A stretch of 64,000 nt of DNA from Phycisphaerales bacterium (GTDB lineage Bacteria; Planctomycetota; Phycisphaerae; Phycisphaerales; SM1A02), in contig JAQWNP010000014.1 of the NCBI GenBank assembly GCA_029268515.1, positions 111,474 to 175,473 of the forward strand, read 5' to 3'. Below the pieces are notes generated by a model. It did not search any database, was not told the DNA's origin, and saw nothing but the letters and a program-made list of their open reading frames with translations. How positions within the stretch are numbered: position 1 is the first letter of the stretch; every line of letters starts with the position of its first letter. This document shows, piece by piece, positions 23,873 to 33,427 of the stretch. Both the position numbers and the translations under genes were made by a program.

Positions 23873-25215
23873 CAGCCTCGCTACTGGCTTGGCCTGTTTT
23901 ATGTCTCATGTTTTTCTTGTTGCTGCGGGCTCGGACTGCAGTGGTTGTATCTGTTTTCTTTGCAGTGTTATTCCTTCCAATGGGAAGCATTGAGTTCTCT
24001 GGATTCGTTAATTTCAATAAGTACAACTCTGCCTCTTTAGGTGTGTTATTGGGTGTAGTTCTTTTTGATTCAATGCGTATCATGACCTTTCGATTGAAAT
24101 GGATCGATGCGCCGATCATTATCTATGCCTGTTCGGCCTTCATGTCATCAATCTCAAATGGTCTTGGTGTATATGACGGTATTTCAGGTCTTCAAAACAA
24201 TTTCATGATCTGGATGGTTCCATACTTTGTTGGGCGGATTTATTTTTCGACGCCAGAGGGGATGCGTTTTCTTGCAAAGTCAATAGTTATCTGGGTTCTC
24301 GTTTACCTGCCATTTGTTGCGTATGAAATTCGAATGAGCCCACAGCTCCATCGAATGTTGTATGGGTATAGCCCTCTTGGATGGAGTCAGTTGAGTCGAG
24401 GTTCGGGGGCGTATCGACCTGCGGTGTTCATGCAGCATGGGCTCATGGTTTCTTTGTGGATTACTTCGGGAGGTTTGGCGGCATTCTGTCTCTGGCAGGG
24501 GAAGGCAAGGCGGCAAATAGCAGGTGTGCCAGCAATTCTTATCGCTGCTACCGATGCTCTATTTGTATTTCTGAGCAATTCTTTTGGATCACTACTCATT
24601 TTGCTTGGGCTTGTCGCATCCGTGCTTCTGGGGCGGGCCACAAGGTGGACTATGGTGCTGGTGTTAGTGGTGTCAGTGGTACCTACTTACACGCTTGCTC
24701 GTGTGATTCTTTCTTGGGAGCCGACGGTGTTCGTTGAAGGAGTTGATAAATATGTGAGTACGGCAAGAGCCAGCTCATTTCAATTTCGGGTAGACAATGA
24801 AAGACTGATGATTGATAAGACGATGGGAAGTCGGCCACTGCTTGGATATGGTGGGTGGGGACGGGGTCGAATTTATTCTGAAAGTGGCAGAGATTTGTCG
24901 ATCACAGATAGCTACTGGATTATTGTCTTATCTTCGCAGGGCTTGCTTGGTCTAGTTGCATTTTTAGCGGTCTTAGTGGTGCCCGTTTATGGTTTTGCGT
25001 ATCGGGTGCGGGTTCGTTGCTGGCGTGAGCCTTGGGCTGCTGGTGGATTGGCTCTTGTTACTGTGATCATTGCATTCACATTTGATTCTATTTCGAACGC
25101 AATGTTTAATCCTATCTATGTATTAGCGATTGGTGCAGTGGCCGGCTTTGTGGTGCACCCGAGTTGGCAGAAGGCGAATTCGAAGGGGCGAACGTTGCGA
25201 AGATCTGGTAGATAA
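23857..25215 (+). CDS. O-antigen polymerase/ligase-like membrane protein
   Basis: The 452-residue protein is made largely of membrane helices (about ten or more hydrophobic segments) with one longer soluble loop around residues 280-330. The topology and the late motif RPLLGYGGWGRG...ITDSYWIIVLSSQGLLGL resemble O-antigen ligase (WaaL) and polymerase (Wzy/ExoQ) families, in which that loop faces the periplasm. It would polymerise or transfer a polysaccharide built by the neighbouring glycosyltransferases. The ATG at 23857 lies inside the end of the preceding gene. Wzy and WaaL cannot be told apart from the sequence alone. Confidence 0.75.
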   Translation: MAGLVTASLLAWPVLCLMFFLLLRARTAVVVSVFFAVLFLPMGSIEFSGFVNFNKYNSASLGVLLGVVLFDSMRIMTFRLKWIDAPIIIYACSAFMSSISNGLGVYDGISGLQNNFMIWMVPYFVGRIYFSTPEGMRFLAKSIVIWVLVYLPFVAYEIRMSPQLHRMLYGYSPLGWSQLSRGSGAYRPAVFMQHGLMVSLWITSGGLAAFCLWQGKARRQIAGVPAILIAATDALFVFLSNSFGSLLILLGLVASVLLGRATRWTMVLVLVVSVVPTYTLARVILSWEPTVFVEGVDKYVSTARASSFQFRVDNERLMIDKTMGSRPLLGYGGWGRGRIYSESGRDLSITDSYWIIVLSSQGLLGLVAFLAVLVVPVYGFAYRVRVRCWREPWAAGGLALVTVIIAFTFDSISNAMFNPIYVLAIGAVAGFVVHPSWQKANSKGRTLRRSGR

Positions 25216-25257
25216 TGACGAGGTATTGTCGAGTTCGCTAGAGCCTAAATTTGGAAT

Positions 25258-26238
25258 GTGATGATGCAGCTTCTTGTTGTGATATTAAACTACCGGACTC
25301 CGGAATTGGTGATTGACTGCCTGTCATCTATGGTGGATGAAGTGCTGTTCATGGACGGCGTACATGTCGTCGTTCTAGACAATGCCTCTGGCGATCAGTC
25401 GTGCCAGAAAATCCAGAGTGCGATTGAAGAGCATGAATGGTCTACATGGTGTGAGCTTCGAGAAGCAAAGGTCAACGGTGGTTTTTCTGCTGGCAATAAT
25501 AGGGGTATGGAGTTTTATGAGGCATCGTTCTATCTGTTATTGAATTCAGATACGATCGTCCATCCAGGCGCTTTGTCAGAACTACTAAAAAGAGCAGATG
25601 AATGTCCGCATGCAGGTATGGTTGGGCCAAAAATTCTGCAGCCCGACGGAAGTGTGGATGACAGCGTATTCCGAATGCCTAGGCCGCTTTCGGAACTGGT
25701 TCGTGGCGCCCATTTGTCAGTTATTGATCGCATGTTTAGGCAACATGTGATTACAGACACAGATTCGAGTATGCCAACTCGTGGGATGTGGCTCAGTTTT
25801 GCGGCAGTGCTATTGCGAGGAGAGACATTCAAGCAAGTCGGACCGATGGATGAAGGTTTCTTCATGTACTTTGAAGATATTGATTATGGCCATCGCGTGG
25901 AGGCAGCAGAATGGGAGATTGCTTATGCCGAAAGGTCGCAGGTCACGCATTTAGGCGGTGGATCTTCTGCGGATGGTCAGGCGGGTGGGGGATCGCGGCC
26001 CCGTGGTCCAAGGTATTTTTATGAGGCCAGGGCTCGATACTTTTGTAAGCACTATGGCATTGCCGGTCTGTGGTGTGCCAATATACTCTGGACGCTTGGT
26101 AAAGGACTATCTTTGATTCGACAGGTTACCTCAGGTCGGCCCTCGCACTGTCGTTGTTCAGAAGCGAGAGATATTTGGATTCGTAGCTTACGTCCTCTGC
26201 GACCGCCAAGCATTCATAGCAAGGGCCGTGCGACATGA
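25258..26238 (+). CDS. Glycosyltransferase family 2 protein (rhamnosyltransferase-like)
   Basis: The 326-residue protein has GT-A features: QLLVVILNYRTPELVIDCL at the start, VVVLDNASGD, NGGFSAGNNRGM and the metal-binding segment FYLLLNSDTIVHPGAL. A later motif GFFMYFEDIDYGHRVEAAEW is typical of rhamnosyltransferase-like GT2 enzymes (WbbL group). It probably adds one sugar of the repeat unit. Start choice lies between GTG 25258 and ATG 25261 or 25264; none has a strong ribosome binding site. Its stop overlaps the next start (ATGA). Confidence 0.85.
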   Translation: MMMQLLVVILNYRTPELVIDCLSSMVDEVLFMDGVHVVVLDNASGDQSCQKIQSAIEEHEWSTWCELREAKVNGGFSAGNNRGMEFYEASFYLLLNSDTIVHPGALSELLKRADECPHAGMVGPKILQPDGSVDDSVFRMPRPLSELVRGAHLSVIDRMFRQHVITDTDSSMPTRGMWLSFAAVLLRGETFKQVGPMDEGFFMYFEDIDYGHRVEAAEWEIAYAERSQVTHLGGGSSADGQAGGGSRPRGPRYFYEARARYFCKHYGIAGLWCANILWTLGKGLSLIRQVTSGRPSHCRCSEARDIWIRSLRPLRPPSIHSKGRAT

Positions 26239-27281
26239 TGAGTCAAGTAAGCCAAAAACATGCCCTAGCTCGATGCGTGGTTGTTGTCATTGGTCGTAAT
26301 GAAGGGCAGCGGCTCACCTTGGCTTTAGAGCAGCTCAAGCGTATTGGTTGTCCAGTGGTGTATGTTGATTCCGACTCTAGCGACAGTAGCGTTGAGGACG
26401 CGTCGGCGATGGGTATTCCTGTTCTTGAATTAGATTCTTCGCAGGGGTTATCAGCTGCAAAGGCACGGAATGCGGGCGCTAGGTGGGCAAGTGAGATGTA
26501 TCCAGAGGTCGAGTTTTTCCAGTTCATAGATGGTGACTGTCTGATGGATACACAATGGCTGCCCAGGGCCATCTCTGCAATGGATGGCCCAGATATGGTG
26601 GGGGTTTGTGGTCGCTGCCAGGAAATGTATCCCGAGGCCTCAATCTACAACAAGCTCTGCGATATGGAGTGGGATGGTCCTGTTGGTCTCATTGAGGCGA
26701 CGGGGGGGAACGTGATGATTCGGCGCAGCTCATTCGAGCATGTTGGGGGATTCGACCCCACATTGGTTGCCGGTGAAGAGCCGGAATTGTGTTTTCGTTT
26801 ACGATCACAAGGTGGATCCATTCTGCGAATAGATGCAAAAATGGTTCTCCATGATGCTGATATGCATCACTTTTCACAGTGGTGGAAGCGTTGTTTGCGA
26901 GGAGGCTATGCAGATGCAGCGAGCCAGTGGAAGCATCGTGGGCGACCAGGCCATTTTCGTCGTCGCGCGGTTCTGTCCGCACTCTTGTGGGGGCTTTTTA
27001 TACCTTGTTTTATCATTATCTTATCGCTCATAACAGCTGGCATTGGTGTTGTTTTGTTGGTGTTGTACCCGCTCTTGGGCTACCGCATTCGTCGCAGGAT
27101 GCGGGCTAGAGGCATTGGAAAAAAGGCGGCAATGCTCTATGCAGTTGCGTGCGTGGTTTCAAAGTTTTCTGGAGTCCTGGGCATTGCTTTGTATCATTGG
27201 CGCCGAATAAGCGGTCAGCGACCGACGTTGATTGAGCATAAGCCATCCCCGAGTTGCACAGAAGGTAGGTCGTCTCTGTGA
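26235..27281 (+). CDS. Glycosyltransferase family 2 protein with C-terminal membrane segment
   Basis: GT-A motifs include ARCVVVVIGRNEGQRL, VVYVDSDSSD, ARNAGARW and the FFQFIDGDCLMD metal site. The later ATGGNVMIRRSSFEHVGGFD and GEEPELCFRLR blocks are standard for processive and non-processive GT2 enzymes. A hydrophobic stretch near residues 245-280 (LLWGLFIPCFIIILSLITAG) could anchor the protein in the membrane. The start overlaps the previous stop by four bases and the end overlaps the next GTG by four, so the genes are translationally coupled. Confidence 0.85.
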   Translation: MMSQVSQKHALARCVVVVIGRNEGQRLTLALEQLKRIGCPVVYVDSDSSDSSVEDASAMGIPVLELDSSQGLSAAKARNAGARWASEMYPEVEFFQFIDGDCLMDTQWLPRAISAMDGPDMVGVCGRCQEMYPEASIYNKLCDMEWDGPVGLIEATGGNVMIRRSSFEHVGGFDPTLVAGEEPELCFRLRSQGGSILRIDAKMVLHDADMHHFSQWWKRCLRGGYADAASQWKHRGRPGHFRRRAVLSALLWGLFIPCFIIILSLITAGIGVVLLVLYPLLGYRIRRRMRARGIGKKAAMLYAVACVVSKFSGVLGIALYHWRRISGQRPTLIEHKPSPSCTEGRSSL

Positions 27282-28234
27282 GTCATAAAATCCTCGTCAT
27301 TACACCATGCCATAATGAGGCATCTTTCATTGGTGAAACGATTAGATCGATGGCCGCACAGACCCTGAAAGCAGCATGTTGGATCATTGTCGACGATGGA
27401 TCTATTGATAACACGTTGCCTATCATTGAACGATCGTGTCAAAGTCTAGATTGGATTCAACTACATAAGATAAATCGATCGGGTGGGCGGGTTCTTGGAG
27501 CCGCCGTTATTCATGCTTTCTATAACGGACTGGATCAAGTTGATTGGACTAAGTACGACTATATATGCAAATTAGATGGTGATATTAGTTTGCCAGAGCA
27601 GTACTTCGAAATCATGGTTCAAAAGATGGAAGCAGATCCAAAGCTCGGAACTTGCAGCGGAAAAGCATATTACCGAACAAGTGCAGGCTATCGGGTGAGC
27701 GAGAAAGTTGGCGACGAAATGTCGTTAGGTGCAGTGAAGTTTTATCGGCGGGAGTGCTTCGAGCAGATTGGTGGATTTGTTCCTGAAGTGATGTGGGATG
27801 GAATTGACTGCCATCGTTGTCGTATGCTCGGCTGGCGCGCCTGCAGTTTGCCGAGCTTAGACTTGGAAGTGCAGCATATGAGGCCAATGGGCTCAAGTGA
27901 CCGAGGTGTTTTGAGAGGACGTCGTCGTCATGGTGCTGGGCAGTATTTTATGGGCACAGGATTCGTCTATCTTTTTCTAAGCGCCATTTATCGGTTGAAG
28001 TGGCCGCCAGTGATCAGGGGCTCATTGGCAACTGTGAGGGGTTATTTGGGAGCCTCTGTTCGCAGAAAGCCTCGATACCCCGATGTTAGTTTTCGGAAGT
28101 TCTTGCGACGGTATCAGCGTCGATGTATTTGGCAGGGCAAGAGCCGCGCTACCGAAAGTATTGATCGGAGTCAGGTAGTTACTTGGAGTAGTGAAAAAAG
28201 AAGGACTTTATCTCAGCGGGATTTACTATCGTGA
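27278..28234 (+). CDS. Glycosyltransferase family 2 protein
   Basis: The 318-residue protein begins with the GT2 core: KILVITPCHNEASFIGETI, CWIIVDDGSIDNTLP and YDYICKLDGDISLPEQYF (DxD). The latter part includes DGIDCHRCRMLGWRACSL and a basic C-terminus. It belongs to the same coupled series: GTG start overlapping the previous TGA, and a stop that overlaps the GTG of the next gene. A role in building an exported polysaccharide is inferred from context; donor and acceptor are unknown. Confidence 0.85.
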   Translation: MSHKILVITPCHNEASFIGETIRSMAAQTLKAACWIIVDDGSIDNTLPIIERSCQSLDWIQLHKINRSGGRVLGAAVIHAFYNGLDQVDWTKYDYICKLDGDISLPEQYFEIMVQKMEADPKLGTCSGKAYYRTSAGYRVSEKVGDEMSLGAVKFYRRECFEQIGGFVPEVMWDGIDCHRCRMLGWRACSLPSLDLEVQHMRPMGSSDRGVLRGRRRHGAGQYFMGTGFVYLFLSAIYRLKWPPVIRGSLATVRGYLGASVRRKPRYPDVSFRKFLRRYQRRCIWQGKSRATESIDRSQVVTWSSEKRRTLSQRDLLS

Positions 28235-29043
28235 TGGAGGTGCATCGTAGTGAAGCACAATCCCTGCGCGGCGTTGCTCTGCATGGACTATGGTTTGATG
28301 CCATCACTGAATCAGAAGCTGTGGACTACGTGTTGTCAGCGATTCAAAGAGGTGAGGGCGGTTGGATCATCACGGTTAATCTTGATCATCTAAGACGGGC
28401 AGCCAATGACCCCGTCTACAAAGTACTTGCTGAGCAGGCATCTCTTTGTGTGTGTGATGGTGTTCCATTGTTATGGGCAGCGCGGCTTCAGGGGACGCCA
28501 CTTCCCGGTCAAGTGGCTGGTTCTAATCTGGTTTACTCTTTGGCGGCCGCTTCGGCAGGGCGATGTTCGATTTACTTGCTAGGCGGTGATCCTGGCACAG
28601 CTGATCGAGCTTCAGCGATATTACAGGAACGCTATCCGGGGCTCGAAGTTGTGGGCACGGAGTGTCCGCCGTTTGGTTTTGAGCATGATCAAAAGGAAGT
28701 TACGGCGATACGAAAGCGGCTTGAAGAAGCGCAGCCCGACATCGTCTATGTCGCTCTGGGTTCTCCGAAGCAAGAGCAACTTATCCAGGAAATTCGATCG
28801 CAACTGCCCAAAGCCTGGTGGATTGGCATTGGTATTAGTTTTAGCTTTATTACTGGTGATGTGGCTCGCGCACCAAAATGGGTACAAAGATGTGGCTTGG
28901 AGTGGGTCCATCGACTGGTGCAAGAACCTCGTCGGCTCTTTCGTCGCTACATTATTCATGGCCTTCCATTTGCGGTTGTACTCATGGCCCAGTCAGTGCT
29001 TTGTTGGCTTAAGCCAGGCGCTCGTGCATTGAGGCGACGTTGA
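28231..29043 (+). CDS. WecG/TagA/CpsF family glycosyltransferase
   Basis: This 270-residue protein matches GT26 enzymes (N-acetylmannosaminyltransferase type): WIITVNLDHLRRAANDP, LCVCDGVPLLWAARL, the IYLLGGDPGTADRA block, PDIVYVALGSPKQEQLI and the C-terminal APKWVQRCGLEWVHRLVQEP. Such enzymes add the second sugar to undecaprenyl-linked GlcNAc in enterobacterial common antigen or teichoic-acid linkage units. Start is GTG 28231 or ATG 28234. It is the last gene of the operon and ends seven bases from the convergent uvrA stop. Confidence 0.9.
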   Translation: MMEVHRSEAQSLRGVALHGLWFDAITESEAVDYVLSAIQRGEGGWIITVNLDHLRRAANDPVYKVLAEQASLCVCDGVPLLWAARLQGTPLPGQVAGSNLVYSLAAASAGRCSIYLLGGDPGTADRASAILQERYPGLEVVGTECPPFGFEHDQKEVTAIRKRLEEAQPDIVYVALGSPKQEQLIQEIRSQLPKAWWIGIGISFSFITGDVARAPKWVQRCGLEWVHRLVQEPRRLFRRYIIHGLPFAVVLMAQSVLCWLKPGARALRRR

Positions 29044-29050
29044 TTAATGG

Positions 29051-31954
29051 TTATGGCTTGGTGGCGAGTGGTCTCTTCTTTCGAAGTAATGGCTTAAGCA
29101 CTTTTCCCGTATGGCTATGCCGGTTTTTAGCAACTTCTTCCGGAGTGCCCTGTGCAATAATCTCTCCACCGCCCGCGCCACCTTCTGGGCCTAAGTCAAT
29201 AATCCAATCGGCCGACTTAATAATGTCCAGATTGTGCTCAATCACGACAACCGAATGTCCTTGGTCCGCTAGTCTTTGAAGCACTGCAAGTAGCTTCTGA
29301 ATGTCAGCAAAGTGAAGGCCAGTTGTTGGCTCATCTAGTACATATAAAGAAGTCGATCTTGTCGGCACACCAAGTTCACGAGCGAGCTTGATTCGCTGGG
29401 CTTCACCGCCAGAGAGTGTTGTAGAAGCCTGCCCTAATTGGATGTAGTCCAATCCCACAGCAGTAAGACAATTGAGCATATTGGCAATTTTAGGATGCGC
29501 TTCAAAAAATTCGGCAGCCTGATCAACAGTCATTTGCAGGACGTCAGAAATAGTCTTGCTTCGATAGCGTACTTCAAGTGTTTCAGGATTGTATCGAGTC
29601 CCTCGACAAGATTCGCAGGTAACAAAAACATCAGGCAAGAAGTGCATCTCAATTTTCTTGACGCCTTGGCCTTGGCATGATTCGCATCGACCTCCTTTGA
29701 CGTTAAAGCTGAAGCGGCCGGGCAGATAGCCACGAATTCCAGCTTCGCTCGTCTTTGCAAACACTGCCCGAATGGCGTCGAAGATGCCTGTGTATGTTGC
29801 GGGATTAGAACGCGGGGTGCGGCCGATAGGTGACTGGTCGACCTGAATCACGCGGTCGCAGAAATCTTGCCCTTTGATACGTTTGTGCTTGCCAGGTATC
29901 GATCGCGTGCTGCCCAATGATCGTTCAACAGATTTCAGTAATATCTCATTAACCAATGTAGATTTGCCTGATCCTGAGACGCCAGTTACGCAGATGAGTC
30001 CGCCAATTGGAAATGCTGCATCAATATTCTTGAGATTGTGCTCAGCTGCGCCAACAATTGTAATCGCCTTAGTTTGCTTTAACGGTCGACGTGATTGAGG
30101 TAGTTCAATCTTCCTTTTTCGGCTCAGGAACGCGCCAGTAATCGACTCTGAGGCAGAGGTGATATCTTCAATGGTTCCAGTAGCAACGACAGTTCCGCCA
30201 AATCGTCCTGGCCCAGGCCCAATGTCGACAATATGATCTGCGGCATTAATCATGCCCTCGTCATGTTCAACAACTATGACGGTATTGCCAATATCGGAAA
30301 GATGGCGAAGTGTCTTAATCAGCCGCGCGTTGTCGCGATGGTGAAGGCCGATGGTTGGTTCATCAAGAACATAGCAGACACCTACAAGGCCAGCGCCAAC
30401 TTGTGTGGCAAGCCGTATACGCTGAGCTTCGCCACCTGATAGGGTGGATGTCGTTCGATTGAGTGTGAGATAGGAGAGTCCAACTGAAACCAGAAAGCCG
30501 AGTCTGCTGCTAATCTCACGCAACATAGGTTCAGCAATTTGCATCCGCTCCTTCGTGAGTTTGAGTTTATTGAAGAACACGGATGCTTCTTCAATAGTCA
30601 TATTGCACACATCACCAATTGAACGAGGCCCATCGGGACCTTCTAGTCGAACATTGCTTGCTTCGACTCTTAAGCGGTTGCCGTCACACGTGGGGCAAGT
30701 TTGGCGATGCAAGTAAGCAGCCATTCGTTGTTTGACCAACTCACTCTTCGACTGGCGGTACCTTCGCATGAGGTTCGGAAGAACACCTTCGAACTTAAAG
30801 CCATATTTAGTTGTGTCTTGAGTGGTCGTTCCATCGAGAAGTATGCGGCGTTGTGTTTTGGTGAGCGTCTTAAAGGGAGTGTTGCGATCGATCTCCATGC
30901 TGCTGCAGAAGCGCCGAAGCTGCCGGCTGTAGTAGGTGTTCATCCTTCGCCCATTGCGTCGCCATGGATGAATGGCGCCTGTAGCGACACCTGCATCAGG
31001 ATCAGGGATCACCAGGGACTCACTGAACTGGCCAACCGTGCCGAGCCCATCGCAATGTTTGCAAGCGCCGTAAGGTGAGTTGAATGAGAAGAGGCGTGGT
31101 TCCATTTCTTCAATACTGCAGTCTGGATGATCAGGGCATGCCAGCCGCTCGTTGTAGCTATGGGATTTCCATTTTTTTCCTGACTCAACCAAGGCCAGTA
31201 AGTTGCCTTCCCCAATTCGTAAAGCAGTTTCAATCGAATCAGCGAGTCGGTCGCGTGACTCTGTATTAATCGAAAGACGATCAATGACCACTTCAATGTC
31301 GTGTGCTGCATAGCGTTTGAGTTGAAGCGGATTGTCGCCGCCTTCTTTGAGTGCATCTCGTAAGTCTTGGATTTCACCATCTACTCGAATGCGGACAAAG
31401 CCTTGGCGCTGGAGGTCTTCTGCGACATTGCGGTGGTATCCCTTGCGTCCACGTATGACTGGAGCGCAGATAATCGCGCGGGTGTCTTTTTTGAATTTCA
31501 GGAGTGAATCAACAATTTGTGTTGCACTCGTGGCATCGATTGCCTTTCCACAGACGGCATTCTTTTTGCCGGCGTGACTATGCCAGCAGTAAGGCTGGCC
31601 ACAGCGAGCGAACATGAGTCGAAGGTAGTCATAGATTTCAGTGGTCGTTGCCACTGTGGAACGGGGGTTATGTCCGGAAGAGCGTTGTGCGATGGCAATC
31701 GTTGGAGGTAGGCCGTCTATTGTCTCGACATCAGGCTTGTGCATCTGATTCAGGAACTGTCGTGCGTAGGCGCTCAGAGACTCCATGTACTTGCGCTGGC
31801 CCTCAGCGAAAATGGTGTCGAAGGCAAGTGAACTTTTACCAGAACCAGAAACACCGGTAATCACGATCAACTGATCGCGAGGGATCTCGACATTAACATT
31901 GCGGAGATTATGCTCTCGGGCGCCATGGACTCTAATTGAGCGATGTATTGTCAT
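29051..31954 (-). CDS. uvrA: Excinuclease ABC subunit A
   Basis: UvrA is the damage-recognition ATPase of nucleotide excision repair and loads UvrB on lesions. The 967-residue protein has two ABC ATPase halves: Walker A GVSGSGKSSLAFDTIFAEGQ near residue 34 and GVSGSGKSTLVNEILL in the second half, two LSGGEAQRI signatures (TTSTLSGGEAQRI, STTLSGGEAQRI), and Walker B CYVLDEPTIGLH and LYVLDEPTTGLH. Zinc-binding modules CKHCDGLG...CPTCDGN and CESCQGQG...CESCRGTRYN are intact. Length is slightly above the usual 940 because of an insert near the first zinc region (CWHSHAGKKNAVCG). It is convergent with the polysaccharide operon. Confidence 0.97.
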   Translation of the reverse strand: MTIHRSIRVHGAREHNLRNVNVEIPRDQLIVITGVSGSGKSSLAFDTIFAEGQRKYMESLSAYARQFLNQMHKPDVETIDGLPPTIAIAQRSSGHNPRSTVATTTEIYDYLRLMFARCGQPYCWHSHAGKKNAVCGKAIDATSATQIVDSLLKFKKDTRAIICAPVIRGRKGYHRNVAEDLQRQGFVRIRVDGEIQDLRDALKEGGDNPLQLKRYAAHDIEVVIDRLSINTESRDRLADSIETALRIGEGNLLALVESGKKWKSHSYNERLACPDHPDCSIEEMEPRLFSFNSPYGACKHCDGLGTVGQFSESLVIPDPDAGVATGAIHPWRRNGRRMNTYYSRQLRRFCSSMEIDRNTPFKTLTKTQRRILLDGTTTQDTTKYGFKFEGVLPNLMRRYRQSKSELVKQRMAAYLHRQTCPTCDGNRLRVEASNVRLEGPDGPRSIGDVCNMTIEEASVFFNKLKLTKERMQIAEPMLREISSRLGFLVSVGLSYLTLNRTTSTLSGGEAQRIRLATQVGAGLVGVCYVLDEPTIGLHHRDNARLIKTLRHLSDIGNTVIVVEHDEGMINAADHIVDIGPGPGRFGGTVVATGTIEDITSASESITGAFLSRKRKIELPQSRRPLKQTKAITIVGAAEHNLKNIDAAFPIGGLICVTGVSGSGKSTLVNEILLKSVERSLGSTRSIPGKHKRIKGQDFCDRVIQVDQSPIGRTPRSNPATYTGIFDAIRAVFAKTSEAGIRGYLPGRFSFNVKGGRCESCQGQGVKKIEMHFLPDVFVTCESCRGTRYNPETLEVRYRSKTISDVLQMTVDQAAEFFEAHPKIANMLNCLTAVGLDYIQLGQASTTLSGGEAQRIKLARELGVPTRSTSLYVLDEPTTGLHFADIQKLLAVLQRLADQGHSVVVIEHNLDIIKSADWIIDLGPEGGAGGGEIIAQGTPEEVAKNRHSHTGKVLKPLLRKKRPLATKP

Positions 31955-32021
31955 AAAAATAGGCCCCTGCTGAAAAGATCATAGGGCCGGCCGTCATCTT
32001 GGGAAAACAAAGGGCTGGAAG

Positions 32022-33155
32022 TTACGTGACTTGGCGGCGCTGAAAGAGAATGGTCGCTAGGCCAAGTGCAGCAAGAATGTAGAAGGCTCCATAGATGAGG
32101 ATGCGCACCAGATAGCTGCCGGGTATGAGCCGCCCCTGCGTCAGGGCATCAGCGAGCCACATGACCTGAAAATTAGGGATGATTGCATAGGCAACCCAAG
32201 TAGCGCCCAGATCAATCTGCTCAGATAATGCTGCATAGGTTGTGAGCGGCACCGTGGCGACCTCGGTGATATGCTCCACTTGCTCCACCTCGCCGGTGAC
32301 CCATTCCACAGTTCGGAAACTCACCTCATCAGTGGTATTGCCAGCAGCCGCTGCGCGTTCCATCCAAACTGACTGCACGGCTTCTATATGCCGTCCAAAG
32401 ACCCAGTCCGACATCATCCCCGAGAAAAAGATCGCGATTGTCAGTGTGATGGTCAGGAGTTGGCCAAATCGAGTTGATAATGCAATGGCGACGGAGCTAA
32501 GCACCAGGACTGCGGCAATGACTCCGATGAGTGCGATCCACAGGCTACTTTTGAAGTCGGTACTGATTGGTTGGATGGTAAAGTCATGATTGAAGTTGAG
32601 GCAGAGGATATAAGCCAAAATCATCAGTGGGGTAGTGATGCATATCACCGTGCTCGTAAATACCAATCCATAGAAATAGTTGCACCAAACAGCCGCCAAG
32701 ATTCCAATGGCCGCAGCTCCAACACCGAAGAGGACGATTGGCTCATGTACAGGATGGCGGACAGTTTGATGGGTGCCGTAGATCTCCATGAGCAGGAAGA
32801 TCAGACCGAGCAGAAGGGTGGTAATGATGAGCGCCCCAGCAACGCCTAGGAACTTGCCAATGACAAAAATTGGCCGGTTGACGGGCTTTGAAACGACTGT
32901 AAGTACTGTGCCAGACTCAATTTCTCGACCGAGAACCGAAGTTGCGATGAACGCACTGAGTAGTGTTCCAGTCAGAAAAACTGATGCAAGCGAGATATCA
33001 ACCAGCATTCGCTGGTCCTCATCCATTGTAAATGCTGAAAGTGGGCCGCTGGCCACAATCAATAGTGTTCCAATCACAATAAGGATGAACACAATGGGCT
33101 GGCGAATGCTCTCGAAGAAGGTGTTGCGAGTTATCGCAAAGGCCTGTGAGAACAT
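32022..33155 (-). CDS. ABC-2 type transporter permease
   Basis: The 377-residue protein has about six membrane helices with one large extracytoplasmic loop after the fifth (about residues 240-320). The N-terminus FAITRNTFFESIRQP and the SVLGREIESGTVLTVVSKPV segment are typical of ABC-2/NosY-type permeases. No ATPase gene adjoins it on the same strand. The nearest ATPase (38196) lies across three SPFH genes in the opposite orientation, where a second, longer permease of the same type is encoded. The substrate is unknown. ATG start at 33155; the gap upstream contains a short membrane-peptide remnant. Confidence 0.83.
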   Translation of the reverse strand: MFSQAFAITRNTFFESIRQPIVFILIVIGTLLIVASGPLSAFTMDEDQRMLVDISLASVFLTGTLLSAFIATSVLGREIESGTVLTVVSKPVNRPIFVIGKFLGVAGALIITTLLLGLIFLLMEIYGTHQTVRHPVHEPIVLFGVGAAAIGILAAVWCNYFYGLVFTSTVICITTPLMILAYILCLNFNHDFTIQPISTDFKSSLWIALIGVIAAVLVLSSVAIALSTRFGQLLTITLTIAIFFSGMMSDWVFGRHIEAVQSVWMERAAAAGNTTDEVSFRTVEWVTGEVEQVEHITEVATVPLTTYAALSEQIDLGATWVAYAIIPNFQVMWLADALTQGRLIPGSYLVRILIYGAFYILAALGLATILFQRRQVT

Positions 33156-33427
33156 GGTTTAGCTGCCAAATAAGAGGATTATGGGAGGCGGAGGTGACGT
33201 ACTGAACTTAGAACCATACCTGTTTCTTGGTGACGTATCCCGCCAGTCCAAGGATTAGAGCCGATATTATCACGATGATGGCGTGAACATTCGATATCGC
33301 TTCTTACGTATATATTCCATCTATGGTTCTATCGGCTATACATCTCCAGAACGTTGGATAGCATCTCACTCGCTGGATCAAATCCGGTTCATCCTCTTCT
33401 CTCTAATTATAGGTCGCTAAGACAACT

